Shown piece by piece: positions 12,704 to 24,246 of a DNA stretch of 64,000 bases. Source of the DNA: Phyto melanocephala (taxonomy: Eukaryota; Arthropoda; Insecta; Diptera; Rhinophoridae); the NCBI GenBank assembly GCA_941918925.1, contig OW799234.1:122349395-122413394 (forward strand), written 5' to 3'. The first letter of the stretch is position 1. The number at the start of each line of letters is the position of its first letter. Below the pieces are notes generated by a model. It saw only the letters and a program-made list of their open reading frames with translations, was not told the DNA's origin and searched no databases. A program made the translations under genes and the position numbers.

Positions 12704-13432
12704 TTATACCCTTCACCTGTGGTGCACAAGGGTATATATAGCTTTGTCATTCCGTTTGTAATTTCTACAATTTTCATTTCCGACCCCATAAAGTATATAT
12801 TTTCTGAAAGCTTATGAATAGAGGAGTCGATTAAGCCCTGACCGTCTGTCCGTCTGCCCGTCTGTCCGTGTGTTGGTTGAAATCAACTTTTAGAAGCAAC
12901 TATATGTTCCTCAGATCTGTATATGGTATCAATCTCTTGGAAATATCCAGGAATGAATCGCTATTGAAATTCAGCACAATCGCCCCATAACTTTCTGAGA
13001 TATGAGCAAAAAACCACGACCACCTCGTTTTTTTTCACAATTACAACAACATACATACATAGATATATGTAAAAAAAATACCAAACAAAAAAAATTAAAA
13101 AAAAAAAATATTAAAAATAAGAAAAAAATAATAAAAAAAACTACAAAAAAAAAATTTTTTAAAAAATTTAAAAAAAAAATTTAAAAAAATTTTTTAAAAA
13201 AATTTAAAAAAAATATAAAAAAAAAATAATAAAATATAAATAATATATTAAATAAAATAAAATAAAATTTTTTTGGCTCAGCTGGGATTCGATGCCACAT
13301 TTATTCTAACGTGTACGTATGCACGTATTTTATATGGGATGAATGGTGATACAAACAATTGTTATTGCATGACTACACGTTGTGAAGGGTATATAAGATT
13401 CGGCACGGCCGAATATAGCACTGTTACTTGTT
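12704..13432 (-). mobile_element. Dispersed hairpin-ended element, complete copy (right arm of the hairpin)
   Basis: This is the mirror image of the copy at 11352-12074, with an A-rich middle at 13070-13270. Its outer end (…ACAGTGCTATATTCGG on the minus strand) abuts directly on a further half element at 13435. Confidence 0.8.
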
Positions 13433-13434
13433 TT

Positions 13435-13828
13435 TTTTGTAATTTTTTTTGTTTGGTATGTTTTTTACATGTATCTATGTATGTATGTTGTTGTTGTAAT
13501 TGTGAAAAAAAACGAGGTGGTCGTGGTTTTTTGCTCATATCTCAGAAAGTTATGTGGCGATTGTGCTGAATTTCAATAGCGATTCATTCCTGGATATTTC
13601 CAAGAGATTGATACCATATACAGATCTGAGGAACATATAGTTGCTTCTAAAAGTTGATTTCAACCAACTCACGGACAGACGGACAAACGGTCAGGGCTTA
13701 ATCGACTTCTCTATTCATAAGCTTTCAGAAAATATATACTTTATGGGGTCGGAAATGACAATTGTAGAAATTACAAACGGAATGACAAAGCTATATATAC
13801 CCTTGTGCACCACAGGTGAAGGGTATAA
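13435..13828 (+). mobile_element. Dispersed element, right half only
   Basis: It begins in the T-tract and runs through GAGGTGGTCGTGG, the GTCY tract (shortened) and the core to the right hairpin GGTGAAGGGTATAAAA. Its left half is missing; the next copy begins directly at 13829. Confidence 0.75.
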
Positions 13829-14476
13829 AAAGTAAGAGTACTATATTCGGACGTGCCGAATCTTATATACCCTTCACAACGTGTAGTCATGCAATAACAA
13901 TTTTTTGAATTACCATTCATCTCATATGAAATACGTACATACATATAAAAAACATACGTACATACATATATAAAAACATCCCACTGCATAATTATAAATT
14001 GAGTTTACGTACATATGTAAGTATGTTTCAAAAAATAAATAAAATAAATAAAAAAAAATAAATATATAAAAAATTTTTTTTTGGCTCAGCTGGAATTCGA
14101 TGCCACGTTCACTCTGAACAGTATACCACGGTTGAATGTATGTGTTGTATATTGTTGTTGTAAAAAAACGAGGTGGTCGTGGATTTTTCCTCATATCTCA
14201 GTTGTTTATGAATGGATTTTTCTGATTTTCAATACCGATCTGCTCCCGAATATTTCCAATATTTTAATACTACACGCAGGTCGACGCAAAGTGCTTCAAA
14301 AAATTGAATTCAGCATACACACGCACAGACGGTCAGGCTCACAGAGCTTAATCGACTCCCTTATTTATAAGCTTTCAGAAAATATATTCTTTATGGGGTT
14401 GGAAATGAAAATTGTAAAAATTTCACAAGAAATGACAAACCTAAATATACCCTTTTTCACTGTGTGAAGGGTCTAA
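13829..14476 (+). mobile_element. Dispersed element, complete 'type 2' copy
   Basis: The left end AAGTAAGAGTACTATATTC carries one mismatch in its stem (ATTCGGA-cgt-GCCGAAT). The interior is an A-rich tract. The right end is the alternative hairpin CCTTTTTCACTGTGTGAAGG, found also at 19741, 48151, 49887 and 61320. Confidence 0.75.
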
Positions 14477-15085
14477 AAAAGATTTTATAACAAAAGAGAG
14501 CCAAAAAAATCTGTCCGTACTGCTATCACCTTATATGATTACACCATGATACAGGCCAGGGACTCAAGTCTAGTTCTGTAAAATGAAGAAGTTTTTGTAT
14601 AGCAAAGGGTATGATGGCAGCATATGATATGACACACAAAACTTTTCATTTCATAGAACGAGAATTGATATACAGAACCCGTTGACAGAAGCGTTGTGAA
14701 GAAAATCATCATTTGGCAAAAAAATAAAATATGTATATCTATGTTTATATACAGCATTCTTACATTATTTATTTTAGCACTTTATTCACCTTTTTACTTG
14801 CCATATCAATCACTTGTTTGCTGGTTTGACGTCACGCATGAGACATCTGATTTACAACAAACTTGCACAATGTGAAATCTTTATTTTATTTTTACAAATT
14901 CAGCTGATTTTGTGATTCGACAGATTCACCATTTTACACGCAAAAAAGTTTATTATTTATTTATTTATTTAAAGTAATATAAAGCCTCCTTAGGCAAATT
15001 AAAATATATTACATAGTTAAAAAAATATAAAGTACAAATTACACAAAAAAAAAATACTGTATACAAAAAACGCATACTGTAGATT
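14477..15085. other. Intergenic sequence before the SHPRH 3' end
   Basis: It contains the second half of the split MITE (14491-14549). At 14556-14676 there is a short foldback related to the loop of the 11.3-13.4 kb hairpin (GCAAAGGGTATGATGGCAGC, ATATGATAT, then ACTTTTCATTTCATAGAACG). A TTAT-repeat tract lies near 14950-14980. No gene was seen. Confidence 0.5.
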
Positions 15086-18000
15086 TTACTCATCACAATC
15101 ACCGGTTTGTCGTAATAAAAATAAGTTCTCAAAATCTGTTAAAGATATATTATCAAATTCCCACTTGCGTTGTATACCAGTTACATCACTAGAGTTAGAT
15201 GAGGATGATATAATAAAGTTGTAGATATTTTCCTCGATCGATTCACTAACAATAAAACGATGTACTGTGGTTTGTCTGAAATTTTAAGCATTCCTTAATA
15301 AATTTTTTTTTTTAATTTTTATAATTTTACCTATGTTGTCCGAAACGATGTATCCGCCCTATAGCCTGTAATTCTTCACCAGGATTAAGAATAGGTTCAA
15401 CCAGGAAGACATGAGTAGCTTCAACCAAATTTAAACCCTTCGAGCCTCTTACAAAGGGCATTAGCAGACATGTAATACCAAGATTTGGATTCTTAAAATA
15501 AATATATAAGTTATGTTCTTATATATAATATATAACATATATAACATACTTTAAATTCTTCAATAGTTTTGGGTGTACATTGCGCACGATATTTCACATC
15601 ATTTTCTTTAAGGGCTAAAGCAATAGCTTGTATTATTGGTTCCCATTGTGAAAATATTAATATCTTTACATCATTCTTTTTTGTATTCATTTCATTGGAT
15701 ATGTCGGTTAGTGGTAAGTCTTCAGTTTGATGTATTTGCAATTTCAATATTTGTCTGACTATATATGTGATTTTCGAAGAAAAGTGACCCTTAATTTTTT
15801 CACATTCAGCGGATTTTATTTTTGCCCGACTTACGTAATATATTCTAAAGAGAAAAAAACAAATTAAAAATACAATTAAAATTAAATTGGTTAATAATAG
15901 TTGATATCATAAATATTTTTATAATTATAAATAATATAATTTTTATCCTATTATGTAGTCATCGTCAAAACTAATTATGTCGACAGCACAAAATGTGTAT
16001 AAGCGGGGTAATCTTTATCAACAACATTTGTTAATATTAACATGTAACTACGTATTAATCGTTAGCCATAACGCTGTAAATGATTTTCTAAGCTCAAAAT
16101 ACACCTTACAGGAGATCGTTTTTATTACTTTTAAATAAATAAAAACGTAAATAACACTGCTATATATGAAAAAATATACACAGTGTTATCTCAATAACTA
16201 AAACAGTTATCGCTATAATATTTTATCAGCAGATGGATTAATGAATGTAGAACCAATTTGCATAAATGGTCGATTTTTAAAATAACGTAACATACGATAA
16301 TTTCACGCACAGGGGTCGATATGGTTCGCACATGTGTGAGGAGCAACTTTAATCGATTATTACTCCTAAAACACTTTATCAATTTTAATAGGATTGAGAT
16401 TGTGCACTAGACTTGTGCCAAATGGCCGACTTCCTAAACGCAAGTTGCAATTCATAATTTAAAAAAATGCGTATGCAATGCTAAACATGTCTAAGTGCAA
16501 ACTTGCGTTGCAGAGATTTTTTTTGCATTTTATTGGCATTTAGGAACGCTCATGGATCCACTTGTTGTCTCTGCAATATAAAGTGTTTAATTATTTAAAT
16601 TATTAGTCTGTGATTTAAATAAACTCTATCAATTATAAATAATTTATTAAAAATAAACAAAGAAAACACTAATTCAGCCATTGCAGCTCACATGTTTGCA
16701 TACAAAATAAAAATGATGCGCGATTTTGACAGCTAATACTTAGTAAAATGAGTTGCCAATGAGTTGACATTGGACATTGCTATAAAGTTTACATATGCGT
16801 TTACGAAGTGTATGCATTGTAAATATGCATTGCAACTTGCGTTTAGGAAGTCGGCCTATATTATATTATTTAATATATTTTAATATAATTTAAGTTTTTG
16901 ATCTCGGGTATTATTACTATGTAATATTTGTTATTTTGACCGATAAAGCCTTTATATTACGGAACTGTTAATAAAATAAAAAAAAGGAAAACAAATTTCC
17001 TTGGGACTGAAGCCAGCCATTTTAAAACGTTTTAAACTTGAAGAAAACTTGACTTGGTAATATTGGGAAAATTCAGGGTTTATCTCAAACCACTGTAACA
17101 ACAATTTAAAATCGTGATGCGGACAAGATTCAGGACAATGAAAAACTGACACATATTTGCAGTCCAAACAAGTTACAAAAAATAGAACTTCATTAATTGT
17201 AAATTTAAGTGGTAAATTAGTATAAAAATCATGACAATATTTTGGTATGAATATTGTTGCTTTTTAGAAATTTTTTTTTTAAACTAATATTTAAATTTTT
17301 AATCGGGCTTGAGTTTATATTAACATTTTTAATTTTTGCAAAGAATTTTTAATTGTGATAAATGAAAGAATAATTCTGAAAAATTATATTTTTACTGACA
17401 CTAGCCGAGTGGGATGCATTTTCGAAACCAGCTACGATTTCATCATCAGCACTCTCTGATCGGTGATTACATGTTGGTTGTAAATATCATATATTTAACT
17501 CCCGGGACTTAAGTTAATTGAATTCGGTAACAACTTTTAGTTTTTCCTTTTTCATATATTTTACCACAATGAGTTAGATAGAATTTTTAACCAAACAGCA
17601 ACCCTTTTACTTTTGTTTGTTATTATCTTTCATTTATATCACTATTTGTGATTAATAAAAATCCGACTGTAAATGCCGAAGATACAACAAAAAGTTTAAA
17701 AAGGCGACGCCTACGTTTGAAAAAAAACCCCAAATTACATTGAAGGTGTACGTCGAACTTTCTTCCAGTATCGTCTAATGTATATTGTTAGCGTTATAAA
17801 TGAGACAATTAACTTTAAAATTTTAAATTTATCTGGTGTCGCTAAATTTAAAAAGGTAACTTCTGACATCTTTGTTAAAGGATTAAAAGTAATATATATA
17901 AATAATGTGCTGACATTATTATAGCTATATTCATACATATATAAATAATTATAAAATTCAATTTACTTTTGATTTTGCTGTACGTTCCGACATATTGAAC

Positions 18001-21000
18001 ATTTGAAATTACTGCCTTTCACATACAAACGTATCGATTTCAAACAAGGAAAACATATATGATGACCACATTCCAAAACAGCATACTAAAAATATATACA
18101 TATCAAAATATATACACATAAATTGGTGCAAAACTTTGATCACTCACTCTATCATCTTCGGTTAAGCGACATATAGGACAAGGTCCTGGATCATCATCAC
18201 CTTCTAAATGCTTTATATATCTTAATCTAGCCAATTTTTTAGTAAATTGCCTTTGAGCATTCATCAGCTCATTTTGTTGTTCCATTATACGTCCTTCAAT
18301 TTCATTTTCCCTAATCTTAAAAATAGATTTATCATCCGCACTTTCTGTTAATGTTATGCGCATTTTGCACATATTGAGTTCATCATAGGCCTTAATAGTA
18401 TATTCCATTTCAATCCAAAATTTTATTAAACGTTTGCAAACCAACTGCAGACTTTCCAAATATAACCAATTCTTCTCCATAACAGTAGTTAGAAGATGAT
18501 TCTTGTTCTTAATAAAATTAAATGTTACTGAAATGACCGAAAAATAAAATAAAAAAGCTAGTCAAAAAATTATTCAAATAATTAGAAAAATGTAAAAAAA
18601 AAAATTTGTAAAAGATTTTGAAATTTACAAATATTTAAGCTTTAATCTAACTTACATTTACATAGGTACATTTCAAAGGATGGATTTTCTAAGCCTTCAG
18701 TAAAATTTGTATTCTTATCAACAACTTTATCAAATAGAAGGCATTCAAATGTATTTATAGAATCTCGTATGCCACACATACGGCATATATTTGACTTGTT
18801 TGGGGCCCTTTGGTTTTCGGCGTCTTTTTTAGAAGTTTGTACTTTCTATATAAACCATAATTTTAACATATTTTGTGCAAATTATAATGAAAGTTTCTTT
18901 ATTACTCACTCTTATTTCGCTTAAATGGCAATCATAAACCGAATTAACTAATTTCATTATATTTCTCCAAATTGCTGGATTAACTTGATTACGAGCCCGA
19001 ACATTCTCGCTAAAATATTTAAGTTCTTCAATATTATTTTGCAAGGTTTTTGAAATGTCTTTTAACTTTCTAAACCACAATTGCACAACGTATAATAGAG
19101 TGCGTGCAGACTGTATTTCAGCCAGTTTTACATTAGTTTGACCGAATCTGGGCATACATTCTTCCTGTATTTTTTGCATTACTGTTAATTCATCATTAGC
19201 TGAGAGTGTTAAAAGACCATTGGCCATGCTAACAACTAAGTTTTCAGTTATCTCTGAATTAATCTTACCAAGTGCTATCTCATAAGCACTTTTAACTGTT
19301 GCCAAATTGCTGGCATATGTACTGAGGTATTTCCATTCCAATTGATTATATTGATTTTCATACGATTCTAAATTTATTGTAGAAAAGCTAGATTTCAAGA
19401 TTTTGACTTGCATTAAATTATGTAGAGCATGGATTTGCAATAAGCTGTCGACACTGTAGAAGACATAATAATTTTTTATTATTGAAAATTTTATTTTTTT
19501 TAGTGATTCAAATGCTTACGCTATATTCATATCACTGTAATCATTGGCCAGCTTAAGAACTGCTTTATAATTTTGAATAGCCTCGTCAAATTTATTCTGC
19601 AATATATATAAAGCTGCTAAGCCTGAAAATTTCAATATATATACATACATACATATATTTATTTTTGTTATGTATTTCGTTTTTAAAGAGCAACATTTGT
19701 TTTATTGTATTATTTGCAACAAAGCATAATAGCTGTTTTTTTATACCCTTCACACAGTGAAAAAGGGTATATATAGGTTTGTCATTCCGTGTGAAATTTT
19801 TACAATTTTCATTTCCGACCCCATAAAGCATATATTTTCTGAAAGCTTATGAATAGGGGAGTCGATTAAGCTCTGTCCGTCTGTCCGTGTGTATGTTGAA
19901 ATCAACTTTTGAAGCCCTTCAATATCGCATGGACCCGTTTGAGGTTTTAAAATATCAGAAATATTCGGGAGTAGATCGGTATTGAAAATCAGAAACATCG
20001 GTTCATAAACAACTGAGATATGAGCAAAAACCCACGACCACCTCGGTTTTTTTAAATTTTTTTTTATTTTTTTTTTAACAAACATACGTAAATTTATAAT
20101 TTGAAAATGGGTTGTTTTTATATATGTATGTTTTTTATATGTATGTACGTATTTCATATGGGGAATGGTGATACAAACTACTGTTATTGCATGACTACAC
20201 GTTGTGAAGGGTATATAAAATTCGGCATGGCCGAATATAGCGCTCTTACTTGTTTCCTTTGCAGAATGCGTTTGGCATTCTGTTTGTAATTTCTGCAACA
20301 TTCGGAATTTAATTTTTTAACTTTATCTTTAGATATGTGCAAAATAATTTAATAAAATTTTTATTGGCCAAATGGCTACATACATAATAATAACCGCTGG
20401 TGAAAATTTTTTCTTCTGTCCTTTTTTGTTACTTTTTTTTCTCTTTAAATTTTAAATTACTCCAATGGAGGTTTTAGTGTACTAGCACTAGACAATTATT
20501 TGGCTTGTCAAAAGACAATACTGCCATCACCAATTATTTTTCTAGAGCCTCCTCCAGCAACTACCAAACGACCTATACCTTCGCATAGGAAGCTGGAATT
20601 TCCAAATTCGACTCCTTATCTAAAAATCTGCACGTGGTTAATTGATAGTCCGAGTGACTGTACCTTTGTACAGTTAACCGATGCCACGCAATTAACCAAT
20701 GCGAAAGTGAAACGTGAAACTCTCGAAGCCAGATAAAAAGGACGGCCTGATTGCCCTTAAGAGATAATGACAATGACGCGCGAGCTCTTGACCCGACCAG
20801 AGCTGAATCACGACTCTTTTTTGTTACTTAAGAAATCTTACCATTATGCGATGAAGCCATTGCACGCAATTCCGACTTGCAAGAAATTTCATTTGTTGAT
20901 TTCAAATAATCGTGCAACTCTTGAGGTTGCAAAAATTGTTTTTGTTGCTGTGAATTGAATTTGTTGTTAGTTGTACTAGTAGCCACCACAACAGGTATGG

Positions 21001-22975
21001 TACACGATTGGCGTATCTTTGAAAAAGGCTGTAAAATCTAAAACAATAAAAAAATATACTTGTTTTTTTATTAATTCTAAAAGACAGTATTCTTACAATA
21101 TTCATAACTTGTGGTGATATAGATGTTAATCTTTTACTATATTTGTATACATTTTCCAAGAATTTACTACGACATTCGGCATGTTGTTCATTATAAAAAA
21201 GTTTTTCAAGGTTATCGAATTCTATGCGATGAAGAATTTCCTGTTGTGGAGGAATGTCTAACTCAGAAGCTATTTGGCTTTTACAAGTGCGCCACATGCA
21301 TTTCTGCAAAATGTTTATCAAAACGGGACTTGTTGTATATGTATCCTTTTCATCATGTTTTTCTTGGTGCAGCAAAAATTCGTTTACAATATGATTCCAG
21401 ATATAAGGATCGCTAATAGCGTCAAATCCAATAAATTGTAGTAAGGGTTGTAAATCGTTAAGGGATTTTTGTATTGGAGTACCAGTAACAGCCCAACGAT
21501 TAATAGCTAAAGTATTTATAAGGAGAGTAGTTCAAATTATTTAGGGTTTATGCAAATTTTACCTGGTATCATGCGAACTAAAGAAGCCACTTTGGAAGTA
21601 TTAGATTCAACCATTTGAGCTTCGTCCAATAGCACTCTCCACCAGCTCATCATTAAAATGGGTGTATTAGCTCTCATATAACGTGGCTTGTTACGTGTTG
21701 TACGTTCGCTTACATTTTCTTGTGTAAAGTAAATATCGCCCCGTAACACATTATAATCCGTTAAGACAATATCGTAGTCTGCTAATTGACGTGGACTTAT
21801 CCATTTTCCCGATAAGACGCCTTCATAAAGAAAAACGCGCAACGTTGGTTGTATATGACGTCTTATTTCCGAAAACCACTGTAATTTAATAGTATTTGGT
21901 GAAACTATAATGGTGCCTTTAGTTTTGAGCAAACCATATTCTTGAATTACATGCTGCCAACAGCTGGGACATAAATATGGCGTATTGCCTTCAAAATTGT
22001 CACTTTCAGAATCATAAAAAGCGACACAACTTTTGTGTTGCCGTAGGTTGCACTTTTGACACTCTATAGTATTTCTTGTAGAATTAGAATTGCATATACA
22101 GAATAAATTATACTCAACGCGTGTTCTCTTTGCATAAGCGGTACTAAGGAACTTTTCCATTCGGGAGTTAAGACTTACTTCGGGACAAGGATTTAATAAA
22201 ATCAAAGCAAGCATTTCAACAGTTTTACCCAAACCCATTTCATCAGCCAAAATGCCACCTGGTGGTACTATAAACTCATCAGGTGGCTCCGATAGAATAT
22301 AGGGCGAGTATAAGTGTTTGTATATCGTCGTCTCATTATCCTTTGCTGTAAGTTTTTTGAAGAAAGCAGGAAACGATTCTTGATTGACTTCTCTTCTTAA
22401 CAGCCATAAAACACTTTTTTTCTGATACTCACACAATGTGGGTAAAAATTTGGAGGGCAATGACAATGTACTCTCCATATCACTTGCGGAAGCTTTTACA
22501 TATTTATTATGTTTAAGCCGCAAAGCTTTAAAAAGTTCGGTTGTAACGTATGTTTTTAATACATTATTTTTAAAATTCTTCATTGACAATGAAGATGTTT
22601 TTAAATCGGAATAAACTGTTTGAAAAAGGCTATCAATATTAAAATACCTGTACTGGTTTTTATTAATACGGACATGATTCCTATAGACAATCACAATATG
22701 CTTTGCATCATTGTCTAAGACAACTGAGACTTCTTTCGGCCTTTCTATCTCGCCTAAAATTTAAAGTCAGCATCATTGATTAAGTATTTTCAAAAAGTAA
22801 TATTAATATGCTTACAAGTTCTTATAAACTGAAATAAGTACCCTGCATCGTCCTTATAGTTTTCTAATAATATCCATTTTTTATGTTTAAACTGAAAAGC
22901 ATAATTTTTATTAGCTTCACTTATTTCTTTAATTGCTAATTTCGCAATTTTTGTCAAAACAATCTCTTCACTCAT
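15086..22975 (-). CDS. SHPRH: SHPRH, SNF2-family helicase / PHD / RING E3 ubiquitin ligase
   Basis: This is the fly counterpart of SHPRH, a Rad5-related nuclear E3 that polyubiquitinates PCNA at stalled forks (family knowledge). I read twelve exons, in coding order: 22816-22975, 21563-22753, 21097-21506, 20842-21037, 19520-19622, 18910-19453, 18656-18845, 18148-18527, 17967-18085, 15550-15844, 15331-15491, 15086-15275. They sum to 3,939 bp (1,312 residues) in one open frame. Domains: Walker [14 protein letters not shown] (about residues 219-231), an inserted PHD finger with [17 protein letters not shown] .. CPSCW (about 272-319), the DEAQ box (about 430), helical/TPR-like regions in the middle, a [28 protein letters not shown] (about 1047-1086), and a C-terminal helicase lobe with KILIFSQW and [17 protein letters not shown] (motif VI). 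The RING lies inside the split helicase, as the family requires. Three introns have been enlarged by repeats. Confidence 0.93.
16424..16856. mobile_element. 433-bp MITE with perfect 28-bp terminal inverted repeats
   Basis: The ends are GGCCGACTTCCTAAACGCAA + GTTGCAAT on the left and the exact reverse complement on the right. The interior is AT-rich and non-coding. It lies in the 2.1-kb SHPRH intron 15845-17966. No clear target duplication was seen (flanks ..CCAAAT and TATATT..), so the superfamily is undetermined. Confidence 0.8.
16952..17280 (-). CDS. Unidentified reading frame inside a SHPRH intron (possible nested gene exon)
   Basis: A minus-strand frame of about 105 codons is open from about 17272 to a stop at 16952. 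It reads [20 protein letters not shown], then [20 protein letters not shown], then [20 protein letters not shown] and on through [20 protein letters not shown]. The composition is protein-like: balanced, with five cysteines and few homopolymers, and no Met near the start, so it would be an internal or last exon. A splice acceptor (TTTCTAAAAAG) precedes it. Other possible parts on the same strand are a 44-codon frame [16 protein letters not shown].. with one hydrophobic segment at 17735-17869 and a short frame [20 protein letters not shown] near 17390-17470. I do not recognise the protein. It may instead be a decayed gene or repeat fragment. Confidence 0.4.
19741..20253 (-). mobile_element. Dispersed element, 'type 2' copy in a SHPRH intron
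   Basis: It is a complete copy on the minus strand: right hairpin at 19741-19771, core, GTCTGTCCGTCTG-type tract, GAGGTGGTCGTGG box, short T/A tract, CACAACGTGTAGTCATGCAA block, and left stem-loop ending at 20253. It lacks the GATTCGATGCCACG box. It sits in the intron 19623-20841. Confidence 0.85.
20421..20829 (-). mobile_element. SINE-like retroposon with 14-bp target-site duplication
   Basis: A 381-bp insert (20435-20815) is flanked by exact 14-bp direct repeats CTTTTTTGTTACTT at 20421-20434 and 20816-20829. On the minus strand it starts AGTCGTGATTCAGCTCTGG and ends in an A-rich tail (..AAATTTAAAGAGAAAAAA), which is what LINE-mediated retroposition leaves. It is clearly richer in G+C than the intron around it. 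No pol III A/B boxes could be placed with certainty, so a 5'-truncated LINE or processed transcript is also possible. Confidence 0.6.
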
Positions 22976-23400
22976 ATTTTGAGCAGTTTTTTTTTTTTTT
23001 TAATGTATTACAAAAAATATTGTAAATAAAAAAAAAATTAAATCAAAACAAGTTAAAAGGTCCTGGCAAGAAATTGTTGTTTTGTATACACAGAGAAAAA
23101 ATACTCGTAAAAAAGTTACCAAGTGTTTGTAAACAATAATAAATAACTGATATTTATAAATCCCATTAATTGTCATAACATTGCCCACATGGGCAAGTTT
23201 TAGACAACTTTTAGTGCTTTGCCTATGTTTACAATAAAAGAGTTTTCTTGTAACAAATTTTCTTTTTTAAACTTGGTTTTACGTTTACACAGAAGAATTT
23301 TTATAACATACAATTTTTTTTTATATTCGCATTTAACGCTAGATTTAAAATTTTGAAAGACAAAACAAATTAAAAAAAATTTGTTTAAACCAAATTTGTT
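22976..23400. promoter_or_regulatory. SHPRH upstream region
   Basis: AT-rich sequence upstream of the SHPRH start codon (22975, minus strand). No defined promoter motif was recognised. Confidence 0.3.
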
Positions 23401-23404
23401 CTTA

Positions 23405-23660
23405 ACATTATCCTATCTTACTAATATAATAAATGTGTATGTATTTATGTTTGGATGTTTGCTACTCAATCAGGCAAAATACGTCTTCTGTAGAAGTATT
23501 TCTTCTTAAATATTTGCATTAAGTTCTATTCCACTAATACCTATAATATATATAAATGTTTGAATCCTTAAATGAAATTTATAACAAAGTGAATAATTAC
23601 ATAAAGAGGCTAACTTTCATGCTGATAACTACGCAGACGAAGTCGCGGGAACAGGAAAGT
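23405..23660 (+). mobile_element. Helitron-like/Lep1-type dispersed repeat
   Basis: It begins ATCTTACTAATATAATAAATG followed by ATGTTTGCTACTCAATCA and ends GACGAAGTCGCGGGAACAGG. This head and tail pairing is typical of a repeat widespread in arthropods that ends in a GAAGTCGCGGGCACAGCTAGT-like sequence and is often classed as Helitron-like. A related copy lies at 59490-59755 and a reversed tail at 60115-60160. Confidence 0.5.
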
Positions 23661-23662
23661 AT

Positions 23663-23838
23663 CAGGGTACACTTATACAGGTGGCGGTGCCAGCCCAGCT
23701 GATAATTTTTTTGTGTGCCAATGTTTGTCAAACTCTATATAAAAAAAGGATTCCAGTGCCAAGAATTGTCAAACTCCATATAAAAAACGACAAAAACTGC
23801 TATCCTTTACGCTATCACCTTATGTAATTAGACCATGG
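23663..23838 (+). mobile_element. About 180-bp MITE, intact copy
   Basis: It runs from CAGGGTACACTTATACAGG, through a GGTGCCAGCCCAGCTGAT box and two TGTCAAACTC(C/T)ATATA repeats, to GCTATCACCTTATGTAATTA and CCATGG. The same sequence is present in reverse at 45720-45906, and it is split at 11274/14549. Confidence 0.65.
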
Positions 23839-24246
23839 ATAGTATATAAATATAACCCAAAGCTGGAGAATTGTTTTTAAGATTTTTTATATAAATATCC
23901 CACATAAGATTTCCTTGTAAATAAGTTCATATATATTTCTCCGTTGTAACTTTCCTTAATTCAAAACTACGAAAATTATTATTGAAACGAATACGAGACC
24001 CAAATCTAATAAGTTTTGTTTTAGCAGGATTTAAAAATGCTTGTTAATCCGCGTATAATCCAAAATTAAAGCTGCATCCCTTTCGACAAATGACTTCAAG
24101 AATTTTCAGATAAAATATTTAGGATTTATTATTGGCAAAGAACTGAAATTTAAAACACATATTGACTATATTTGCAAAAAAATTGGCAAAAAAAAAATAG
24201 TTTTTTCAAAAGAATAAGGAAGAATATATCAGTAATAACGGCTTTA

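Larger units (their letters stand above)
11352..13432. repeat. 2.08-kb near-perfect hairpin (two element copies head to head)
   Basis: The left arm 11352-12355 and right arm 12417-13432 are reverse complements over about 1.0 kb each with few differences; the loop is 61 bp. Each outer half is a complete dispersed element, with its TAACAAGTA end outermost and its GGTGAAGGGTATA end inward. Each inner half is a further 270 bp of non-element sequence starting GGGCCAAGAATAGTCAACC and containing AAGGCGAATTTATTTATC. The arms differ by small indels in the homopolymer tracts and by a few substitutions (for example the base before CTGAGGAACATATAG). Confidence 0.85.
11274..14549. mobile_element. About 190-bp MITE split in two by a 3.1-kb cluster of later insertions
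   Basis: 11274-11351 matches the first half (CAGGGTACACTTATACAGG .. CCCAGCT .. TGTCAAACTC) and 14491-14549 the second half (AAAAGAGAG .. GCTATCACCTTAT .. ACACCATG) of the short repeat that is intact at 23663-23838 and 45720-45906. The intervening 11352-14476 consists of copies of the dispersed hairpin-ended element. Confidence 0.6.

Noticed and set aside
13273..13569. 98-codon frame and several sister frames (7268, 11878, 14081, 20101, 60902, 62645, 63373)
   Set aside because: The same peptide pieces recur wherever the dispersed element occurs, in mixed frames with no conserved start or stop; they are chance frames in a non-coding repeat.
17735..17938. SHPRH exon continuing past the RING
   Set aside because: The RING exon (17967-18085) splices in frame straight to 15844; including this frame would break the reading frame. 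It is kept only as part of the nested-gene suggestion.
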